A DNA stretch of 10,978 nt from GCA-2747515 sp964427825 (GTDB lineage Bacteria; Patescibacteriota; Minisyncoccia; Moranbacterales; GCA-2747515), in contig CAYRUU010000031.1 of the NCBI GenBank assembly GCA_964427825.1, positions 1-10,978 of the forward strand. Reading direction: 5' to 3'. The position numbers were made by a program, and so were the translations under genes. Under the pieces are notes generated by a model. That model was given only the letters and a program-made list of their open reading frames with translations. It was not told where the DNA came from and did not search any database. Shown here piece by piece: positions 6,040 to 10,978 of this stretch (positions within the stretch are counted from its first letter, which is position 1; each line of letters starts with the position of its first letter).

Positions 6040-7160
6040 AAACACAACGTACACAGCTGAAAATCGCCATTGACGCATCACGCGCATTTTTGCACGAGCG
6101 TACGGGTATTGAGGAGTATGCGTATCAGGTGATTAAGCATCTACGTGCGGAGCTGGGGAATGAGCGTGTAACGTTGTTTTTGCGCAAAGGCACGGCGGAA
6201 AATGTGGATTTTGATTTGCCCGAACTGTGGCGCATCAAGGAATTGTGGGCGCCGCGCTTGTGGACGTATGTGCGCTTGTCATGGGCGCTTGTGTGGCATC
6301 GTCCGACGCATTTGTTTGTGCCGGGGCATATTGTGCCGCCTATCCACCCGAAAAACACCACTGTGGTGATCCACGGCTTAGAATACGAAATGTGTCCGGA
6401 GGCGTATTCTCCCTATGAGCGGTGGTCCATGCGGCGCGGTATCCGCAGCTCGTGCCGTTGGGCGCGCAACATTTTGTGTGTGTCTAATAATACCAAGCGC
6501 GATCTCATGCGATTGTATGATGTGCCGCGCGAGAAAATCCGTGTCGCTTATGAGGGGATGAATCCTGCGCAGCCGGAAGACGAACATATCACGCATGAAA
6601 TTCTCACGGCGTTTGACTTACGCAAACAGGATTATTTGATTTTTGTGGGGCGGATTGAAGAACGCAAAAACATTTCCAATATTTTGAAGGCGTATGAAAT
6701 TATGCGTGCGCACTTTCTCTTGCCGCAGAAGCTGGTATTGGTGGGCAAGGCGGGACTTGGCTATGAGCGGATTCGCGAGGAAATTGTGCGCCATCCGTTT
6801 GCTGCGGACATTATTTTGACGGGGTTTGTGACGGATGCACAGAAATGGTCGCTGCTACGGCATGCGGCGGTGTGCATGTTTCCGACGTTGTATGAGGGAT
6901 TTGGGCTGCCGGTATTGGAGGCGCAGCAGGTTGGTGTGCCCGTGGTGACATCGGACAATTCTTCCTTGAAAGAGGTGGCTGGTGATAGTGCGCTGCTTGC
7001 TGATCCACACAGTGTGACGCAGATTGCCGAACATGTGTATACGTTGATTACGGACATGGATGCACGCGCCGACATGGTGGCGCGCGGCTTTTCCAATACG
7101 TCACGTTTCACATGGACGCGCCATGCGCACTTGGTGAAGGCGCTCCTGTTGCGGAAGTGA
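6036..7160 (+). CDS. Glycosyltransferase family 4 protein
   Basis: This is a 374-residue GT-B fold, retaining glycosyltransferase of the GT4 type, probably cytoplasmic or membrane-peripheral. The N-terminal acceptor domain begins IAIDASRAF, followed by a GIEEYAYQVIKHL segment typical of the family. The donor domain starts near residue 200 with LIFVGRIEERKN, where the Arg and Lys normally contact the nucleotide-sugar phosphates. It continues to the EX7E motif in EGFGLPVLE, with Glu287 and Glu295. No transmembrane segment is seen. The donor sugar and acceptor cannot be read from sequence. Its start overlaps the mreB stop by 4 nt, and a second GT4 gene follows, so both may build a surface glycan or glycolipid. 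Family sure; specific function unknown. Confidence 0.92.
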   Translation: MKTQRTQLKIAIDASRAFLHERTGIEEYAYQVIKHLRAELGNERVTLFLRKGTAENVDFDLPELWRIKELWAPRLWTYVRLSWALVWHRPTHLFVPGHIVPPIHPKNTTVVIHGLEYEMCPEAYSPYERWSMRRGIRSSCRWARNILCVSNNTKRDLMRLYDVPREKIRVAYEGMNPAQPEDEHITHEILTAFDLRKQDYLIFVGRIEERKNISNILKAYEIMRAHFLLPQKLVLVGKAGLGYERIREEIVRHPFAADIILTGFVTDAQKWSLLRHAAVCMFPTLYEGFGLPVLEAQQVGVPVVTSDNSSLKEVAGDSALLADPHSVTQIAEHVYTLITDMDARADMVARGFSNTSRFTWTRHAHLVKALLLRK

Positions 7161-7170
7161 TGCGTGGGTA

Positions 7171-7179
7171 TGGTACAAT
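7171..7179 (+). promoter_or_regulatory. Possible internal extended -10 promoter
   Basis: TACAAT at 7174-7179 is preceded by TG plus one base (7171-7173), the same extended -10 layout as at 1258-1266, with no recognisable -35 box. The expected start near 7186 would leave about 20 nt before the ATG at 7206. It lies in the 45-nt gap between the two glycosyltransferase genes, the longest gap in the operon, and could give the distal genes independent transcription. Confidence 0.5.
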
Positions 7180-7205
7180 GAAAAGACGCTAATAGTTCAC
7201 TCTCT

Positions 7206-8354
7206 ATGAAAGAATCGCAGACAACAGAGATGCGTGTCGCGCTTGTGCATGATTTTTTGCTGTATCCCGGTGGGGCGGAGCGCGTGTTGGATGCGCTGAT
7301 AGGTTTGTATCCCAAGGCGCCGGTGTATACGCTTTTGTATGACAGGGAAAAAATGGGCGCACAGTATGGCGCAGTGGATGTGCGCACGAGTTTTTTGCAG
7401 AAGTTGCCAGGGTGGTTGCGACGGCGCCACAGGTGGCTACTTCCATTTTTTGCGTCGGCGGTGGAGAGTTTTGACCTGCGTGATTTTGATGTGATCATTT
7501 CCAGTTCTGGCGCGTGGAGTAAGGGGCTTGTGACGCGGTTAGACACGACGCATGTGGCGTATATTCATTCGCCGATGCGCTATGTGTGGGATGAAAATGA
7601 ACGCTATCTTGCACAGGCAACGGGCAAAAAGCGTCGCATGGGTGTGCGTGCGCTTTTGAGTTACTTGCGCGTATGGGACCACCAAGCGGCGCAGCGTCCA
7701 GATGTTTTGATCGCTAATTCGCACTATACGCGTGCGCGGATCGCTAAGTACTATCGGCGTGATGCGCAGGTGGTTTTTCCGCCGGTGGCGTGTCCTTTTG
7801 CGGCGGCGAAGCTTACGCCGGTGCGTGATGGCGCGTATTTTGTGGCGGTGTCGCGCTTGTCGGCATACAAAAACATGGCATTAGTGGTGGAGACGTGCAA
7901 TAAGTTGCAGTTGGATGTGGTGGTGATTGGAGAAGGGCGTGAACTGGAGCGGTTGCGCGCGATGGCGGGGCCACATGTCACGGTACTTGGTGCGACGGAT
8001 GAGTTGACGAAGTGGCGCTATATCGCCAATGCGCGAGCAATGCTTTTCGGTGCGGAAGAGGACTTTGGGATTGTGTGCGCCGAGGCGCTGTGCGTGGGTA
8101 CGCCGGTGATTGCACTAGGACGCGGCGGCGTGTGTGAGATTGTAGAGCCTGGTGTGACGGGTGAGACGTTTCGCGCGCCGACGGTGGAGTTGATGGCGGA
8201 TGGCGTACGGCGGTTTTTGGAAAAAGAAGGGCGCTATGATACGTCGCGCATGCGTACGGCGGCGGAAGCATTTGCGCCGGATCATTTTGCACGGCGCATC
8301 CGTGAGATTGTTGCGGCGACGCAGAGCGATGCACATGATCATGGCGATAGATAA
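7206..8354 (+). CDS. Glycosyltransferase family 4 protein, WbaZ-like
   Basis: This 382-residue GT4 enzyme resembles the WbaZ-type (mannosyltransferase-like) subgroup: the opening MRVALVHDFLLYPGGAERVL, the HVAYIHSPMRYVWD segment near residue 118, and the donor-domain AVSRLSAYKNMALVVE match that subgroup as I know it. The EX7E motif is EDFGIVCAE, Glu285 to Glu293, followed by GTPVIALGRGG. No signal peptide or membrane helix is present. The ATG at 7206 follows T and the putative promoter, but an ATG at 7233 (MRVALVHDF) matches where homologues usually begin and would drop nine residues. The stop TAA shares its last base with the next gene's ATG. Likely role: adding a hexose to an O-antigen-like or other surface glycan. 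The sugar is inferred from subgroup similarity only. Confidence 0.91.
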   Translation: MKESQTTEMRVALVHDFLLYPGGAERVLDALIGLYPKAPVYTLLYDREKMGAQYGAVDVRTSFLQKLPGWLRRRHRWLLPFFASAVESFDLRDFDVIISSSGAWSKGLVTRLDTTHVAYIHSPMRYVWDENERYLAQATGKKRRMGVRALLSYLRVWDHQAAQRPDVLIANSHYTRARIAKYYRRDAQVVFPPVACPFAAAKLTPVRDGAYFVAVSRLSAYKNMALVVETCNKLQLDVVVIGEGRELERLRAMAGPHVTVLGATDELTKWRYIANARAMLFGAEEDFGIVCAEALCVGTPVIALGRGGVCEIVEPGVTGETFRAPTVELMADGVRRFLEKEGRYDTSRMRTAAEAFAPDHFARRIREIVAATQSDAHDHGDR

Positions 8355-9259
8355 TGGTGGTGGACATGACAATGATTATTGGACACAACACACAACGGAC
8401 ATTTTTGGAGCGGTTTGTGATGGATACGTCGCGACACCACGCGTTTATGTTTAGTGGACCGGAGCATGTGGGCAAGCGGACGGTGGCGCGCGCGTTTGCG
8501 CAGATGTTGTCGCAGGGTGTTGTTGCTGCGTGGTCTGTTACGTTACCCGTTAATGCCGATGTGACCGTGATTACACCGCCGGTTGAGGAGAAGAAGGTTG
8601 GTGGCAAGAAAAAACTGGTGGTGCGTGATATTTCTGTGGAAAACATCACCGCAGCACGCGGACGTTTTGCGCTTGCGGCGGATAGCAAGGCGAAGGTGTT
8701 GATCATTGATGATGCGCATCGTATGACGACGTCCGCGCAAAATGCGCTTTTGAAAACACTGGAGGAGCCATCGCGAAATGGCGTGATGATTTTGGTGACG
8801 CATCAACCGGGGCAATTGTTGGACACAATCGTGTCGCGGTGCGTGCGCGTGCAGTTTACGACGGTGGAGACAGATGTGATGGTGGCGGCGGGGGTGACTA
8901 TACAAACGGCGCAGGACGCGCAGGGGCGGCCGGGATTTGTACATCGTCTCACGGAAGATGCGGCGTTTGCAGCGTGTGTGGATGCGGCGCGAACGGCGCT
9001 GCAAACACTTGCCAAGCAGCCGATCCACGAACGTATGGCGATGGCGGCAGACTTGGCAAAAAAAGATGATGAATATATCACTACATTTTTTGTTGTGTGG
9101 GCGCATCGCATTTATGCGGCAGCACATGCCACGGGCAATGCCACGCTCCTTGTGATGGCGGACCGCGTTGATACGTTTTTACGAATGTTTCATGCCACAA
9201 ACGCCAACAAACAACTTGCCATTGAAGATTTACTCCTCCGTATTAATCAACGCTCATGA
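8354..9259 (+). CDS. holB: DNA polymerase III delta-prime-like AAA+ ATPase
   Basis: This 301-residue clamp-loader-type AAA+ protein should help load the sliding clamp during replication. It begins near the family's usual IIGHN motif (residues 8-12). Walker A is GPEHVGKRT at 35-43, where Arg42 sits at the usual Ser/Thr position and Thr43 follows. Walker B is VLIIDDAH at 115-122. The segment ALLKTLEEP and the sensor ILVTHQPGQLLDTIVSRC (Arg162 in the SRC motif) are well conserved. The Cys4 zinc module found between Walker A and B in many delta-prime/tau subunits is missing, replaced by a Lys-rich linker. The C-terminal collar domain (about 210-301) is helical and weakly conserved. Translation is probably coupled to both neighbours: TAATG at the start, ATGA at the end. 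ATG codons at 8366 and 8372 are possible alternative starts. A DnaX-type identity is unlikely, as the protein is short. Confidence 0.87.
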   Translation: MVVDMTMIIGHNTQRTFLERFVMDTSRHHAFMFSGPEHVGKRTVARAFAQMLSQGVVAAWSVTLPVNADVTVITPPVEEKKVGGKKKLVVRDISVENITAARGRFALAADSKAKVLIIDDAHRMTTSAQNALLKTLEEPSRNGVMILVTHQPGQLLDTIVSRCVRVQFTTVETDVMVAAGVTIQTAQDAQGRPGFVHRLTEDAAFAACVDAARTALQTLAKQPIHERMAMAADLAKKDDEYITTFFVVWAHRIYAAAHATGNATLLVMADRVDTFLRMFHATNANKQLAIEDLLLRINQRS

Positions 9260-10230
9260 TCATGCAGCGCGGCGCGAAGGCGCGCGGGACCAAGATTGTT
9301 CACTCGCGCCTCACAGCAAAAAACAAAGCGACGCCAAAGAAAAAATCCGCAACGCCACGGCGGCCGCGCCGGTGGATTTTCATTGTGGCGACAGCGCTTT
9401 TTGTTGCGGGGACGCTCTACATTCTCTCGTGCACACCGATGGTGGAGGTGCATGATGTGCGCATTGCGCATGCGACGCGCGTGGATGCGGAGGCGTTGCG
9501 CGCGCGCATTGTCGCGTCGTTGGAGGGCGCTGTGTTTGGATGCATCGCAAAAAGTAATTTTTTCGTTGTGCGATCAGGGGCGGTGGCGGATATCGTGCGC
9601 GAGGATGTGCGCGTGCGGGATGTACGTGTGACGAAGGTTTTTCCGCACGGGCTTGTGGTGGATGTGGAGGAGTACACGCTGTTTCCCGTGTGGTGCGTGC
9701 GCGACGGTGCGGAATGTCATGCGATGGAGGGTGGGTGTGTTGGACGACAGATTGATCCGACGGCAGACATTGTGCGGAACAATCCGTCAATGATCGTGTA
9801 TGATACGGGACACGATACAGTGGTGGAGGGGACATGTCCTGTGACGGCGGACGATGTGTCAAAGATCGCTCACGTGGGAGAAGAGCTGACCTATGCCGTG
9901 GACACGCGCATCATACAACCGTATAAGGTGGATTTTCGTGGCAGTCGTGAGGTGACGTATACGACGGATGAGGGGTGGACGATCATGACAGACCTGGGAC
10001 GCGATAGCGATGCGACGCTTGCGACGGCGAAGCTCTTCATGGCAACCGTGATGCAAGATCATAAGCGTAGCGATCTTATCTCTATGGATGTGCGTTTCCC
10101 GGAGAAGATTTTTTATAAGATGAAAAATATGCCCGCCGAACAACAGGTGGAGAGTGTGTCGGCGGCTACGCCCGCCGCGCCGCCACCTGACGATGCGTCC
10201 GATGTGCGCAAGCCCGCAAAAGATCGCTGA
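9256..10230 (+). CDS. ftsQ: Cell division protein FtsQ/DivIB-like, POTRA domain
   Basis: This 324-residue single-pass membrane protein has FtsQ/DivIB architecture. A very basic cytoplasmic N-terminus (residues 1-39, rich in Lys/Arg) is followed by one transmembrane helix (about 40-58). A POTRA domain comes next (about 63-133: VEVHDVRIAHATRVDAEALR through VTKVFPHGLVVDVEE), then a beta domain. FtsQ connects early and late divisome proteins outside the membrane. The beta domain carries Cys147, Cys154, Cys161 and Cys194, which could form disulfides if the exterior is oxidising. A Pro/Ala-rich charged tail (about 292-324) follows and looks disordered. Its ATG overlaps the delta-prime stop as ATGA. 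It is the last gene of the co-directional series; I saw no obvious intrinsic terminator between 10231 and 10253. Family assignment rests on architecture and the POTRA pattern. Confidence 0.84.
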   Translation: MIMQRGAKARGTKIVHSRLTAKNKATPKKKSATPRRPRRWIFIVATALFVAGTLYILSCTPMVEVHDVRIAHATRVDAEALRARIVASLEGAVFGCIAKSNFFVVRSGAVADIVREDVRVRDVRVTKVFPHGLVVDVEEYTLFPVWCVRDGAECHAMEGGCVGRQIDPTADIVRNNPSMIVYDTGHDTVVEGTCPVTADDVSKIAHVGEELTYAVDTRIIQPYKVDFRGSREVTYTTDEGWTIMTDLGRDSDATLATAKLFMATVMQDHKRSDLISMDVRFPEKIFYKMKNMPAEQQVESVSAATPAAPPPDDASDVRKPAKDR

Positions 10231-10253
10231 TGGTGTGCTATGATGGAAGTGTG

Positions 10254-10282
10254 TTGTCACAGGGACGAAAAAGGTTTATTAT
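10254..10282 (+). promoter_or_regulatory. Promoter of the TrmB-family gene
   Basis: TTGTCA at 10254-10259 and TATTAT at 10277-10282 are 17 nt apart, predicting a start near 10289 and a leader of about 21 nt. TATAAC at 10280-10285 is an overlapping alternative -10. An extended -10-like TG-C-TATGAT at 10236-10244 is a second, weaker option upstream. Confidence 0.6.
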
Positions 10283-10289
10283 AACGTAT

Positions 10290-10303
10290 TGATTTGTTAA
10301 TCA
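10290..10303 (+). promoter_or_regulatory. Operator-like palindrome before the regulator gene
   Basis: TGATT (10290-10294) and AATCA (10299-10303) form a perfect inverted repeat around TGTT. It sits directly after the predicted transcription start and 6 nt before the ATG, where a bound dimeric regulator would block transcription. Autoregulation by the adjacent TrmB-like protein is a natural guess but is not shown by the sequence. Confidence 0.4.
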
Positions 10304-10309
10304 CAATCT

Positions 10310-10672
10310 ATGCTTGTAAAACAACTGGAGGAATTCGGACTGAATGATAAAGAGGCAAAAGTCTATATTGCCACACTGGAGTTGGGGCAGAGTAGTGCGG
10401 CGGATATTGCCAAGAAATCCGGCGTGCATCGCGCCACAACGTACTTTACGCTGGAAAGCCTTATGAAAATGGGACTTGTGAGTGCAAGTAGTGAGGAAAA
10501 AGTACAGACCTTCCTTCCGGAGGATCCGGCGCAACTGAAAAATATTCTTATCAAGAAGCAGCAAGAGTTGGAAGTCAAAAAACATCAACACAGCGCATCA
10601 GTGAGGGTAAACGAAAATACCATCCCGCAATCTATAAAAACAAAAAGCTTTTGCCGCGAGAGGAAATTGTAA
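10310..10672 (+). CDS. Truncated TrmB-family transcriptional regulator
   Basis: Residues 1-70 form a TrmB-type winged helix-turn-helix: GLNDKEAKVYIATLELGQSS, then the recognition region AADIAKKSGVHRATTYFTLESL and the wing. A Lys/Glu-rich helix follows (about 72-92). The family is usually near 250 residues with a C-terminal effector domain; this reading frame gives only 120. After about residue 90 the sequence (HQHSASVRVNENTIPQS) loses coding character. The -1 frame from the A6 run at 10577-10582 instead reads sensibly to a TAG at 10735-10737, including LPREEIVKVMERFYTKLIKG. A single-base indel or assembly error at the A run is therefore likely; even the joined product would be only about 142 residues. 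A decaying gene or a genuinely short regulator are both possible. The promoter and palindrome upstream suggest it is, or was, autoregulated. Confidence 0.68.
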   Translation: MLVKQLEEFGLNDKEAKVYIATLELGQSSAADIAKKSGVHRATTYFTLESLMKMGLVSASSEEKVQTFLPEDPAQLKNILIKKQQELEVKKHQHSASVRVNENTIPQSIKTKSFCRERKL

Positions 10673-10745
10673 AGGTGATGGAACGGTTTTACACCAAACT
10701 GATCAAGGGATTATGGGGCGGTAGTGAAAAACAGTAGTTACTATA

Positions 10746-10778
10746 AAAAGACGATGGGTATACACACCATCGTCTTTT
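10746..10778. terminator. Bidirectional intrinsic terminator between convergent genes
   Basis: A 12-bp perfect stem (10746-10757 with 10767-10778) encloses a 9-nt loop. It begins with A-rich and ends with T-rich sequence, so it can work from both sides. It lies 8 nt beyond the frame-shifted end of the TrmB-like reading frame (10737) and immediately after the stop of the small - strand gene (10781), which supports both as transcribed units. Confidence 0.85.
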
Positions 10779-10780
10779 GG

Positions 10781-10930
10781 TTACTCAGTTTGTTCGGAGA
10801 AGTCTACAATCTCATCCAGTTTTTTGATGAGGTGTTGCAGCTCCGGCCACTCTTTTTTGAAAAATCCCCACAGAAAGAGTATCTCCGAGATGCTTTTTTT
10901 GAATTTTGGGAGATCCTGTACACTTAACAC
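10781..10930 (-). CDS. Small hypothetical protein on the minus strand
   Basis: Read on the - strand, this frame starts with GTG at 10930-10928 and stops with TAA at 10783-10781, giving 49 residues: mainly helical, charged and aromatic. Examples are LPKFKKSISEILFLWGFFKK (about 7-26) and LQHLIKKLDEIVDFSEQTE at the end. The central LFLWGFF stretch is hydrophobic but too short for a clear membrane helix; an amphipathic helix is more likely. Coding support comes from the sensible Lys/Glu/Leu content and from the stop lying 2 nt before a 12-bp terminator correctly placed for this strand. The frame is closed upstream by TAG at 10954-10952, and no ATG is available. I recognise no family. It could be an intact small gene or the remnant of a longer one. 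Confidence 0.42.
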   Translation of the reverse strand: MLSVQDLPKFKKSISEILFLWGFFKKEWPELQHLIKKLDEIVDFSEQTE

Positions 10931-10935
10931 TATCC

Positions 10936-10966
10936 GGTAACACTTGGTATGCTAAAAGGTAACACT
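10936..10966. repeat. Direct repeats of GGTAACACT near the right edge
   Basis: GGTAACACT occurs at 10936-10944 and again at 10958-10966, a 22-nt period (about two helical turns). A partial copy, CTTAACACT, lies at 10923-10931. The right-hand copy is part of a perfect 11-bp palindrome, TAACACTGTTA (10960-10970). These sit just upstream of the - strand small gene, so they may be regulator-binding sites; an element end is an alternative. The window stops too soon to tell. Confidence 0.45.
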
Positions 10967-10978
10967 GTTAACTAAAAC

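Noticed and set aside
8543..9127. Long - strand frame (194 codons) antisense to the delta-prime gene, with similar shadows elsewhere
   Set aside because: His/Arg/Cys-rich composition mirrors the GTG/GCG-rich coding strand. The + strand protein has clear AAA+ motifs.
9409..9435. Possible lipobox (LSC) at the end of the FtsQ membrane segment
   Set aside because: The cysteine follows a 19-residue transmembrane helix after a 39-residue basic N-terminus, which does not fit a lipoprotein signal. The POTRA domain downstream fits FtsQ.
10577..10583. Programmed -1 frameshift in the regulator
   Set aside because: The six As are in frame as AAA AAA preceded by C, not a canonical X XXY YYZ heptamer, and no stimulatory structure is evident just downstream.
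10724..10927. 67-codon + strand frame at the right end
   Set aside because: It crosses the 12-bp terminator and is antisense to a more coherent - strand frame that ends exactly at that terminator.
1..10978. tRNA, CRISPR array, transposase or prophage
   Set aside because: No T-arm-like GTTCGANNCC with a cloverleaf, no regularly spaced long repeats, and no recombinase or capsid motifs were found by reading both strands.

Overview
The window looks like a piece of a Patescibacteria (Candidate Phyla Radiation) chromosome. The reasons are the divergent MurA, MreB, FtsQ and delta-prime sequences, a TrmB-type regulator, very tight gene packing, and an almost complete lack of Shine-Dalgarno sequences. 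TGA, TAG and TAA all end genes here, so the standard bacterial code applies and the TGA=Gly lineages are excluded. No finer taxonomic placement can be defended from sequence reading alone. Nearly every gene is on the + strand, which is visibly rich in G and T.

Layout. (1) 155-1190: a small zinc-ribbon protein of unknown function, then ribosomal protein L25 (rplY), closed by a clear intrinsic terminator at 1223-1256. (2) 1258-2550: an extended -10 promoter only 12 nt before the start codon, driving a secreted protein with a PcsB/CwlO-like coiled coil fused to an MltB-type lytic transglycosylase. (3) 2551-2914: an unusual 364-nt gap with two well-formed sigma70-type promoters and at least five RNA hairpins, two of them strong intrinsic terminators. 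It looks like a structured small RNA or attenuated leader. (4) 2915-10230: a long co-directional series, murA, a Nudix-MazG fusion, mreB, two GT4 glycosyltransferases, a DNA polymerase III delta-prime-like AAA+ gene and ftsQ. Most junctions overlap or are under 15 nt. (5) 10254-10978: a promoter with an operator-like palindrome, a short and probably frame-disrupted TrmB-family regulator, a bidirectional terminator, a previously uncalled 49-codon gene on the - strand, and short direct repeats at the right edge.

Taken together, regions 2 and 4 form a cell-envelope and division neighbourhood. It includes peptidoglycan precursor synthesis (MurA), shape (MreB), surface glycans (two GT4 enzymes), division (FtsQ) and wall cleavage (coiled coil plus transglycosylase). 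A replication clamp-loader subunit and a nucleotide-sanitising fusion enzyme are inserted among them.

The most notable signals are the structured intergenic region before murA, the Nudix-MazG fusion with locally AT-rich composition, the PcsB-like coiled coil joined to a transglycosylase, a T at position -1 of every non-overlapping + strand start codon, and the disrupted regulator plus hidden small gene at the right end. I saw no tRNA, rRNA, CRISPR array, transposase or phage gene.
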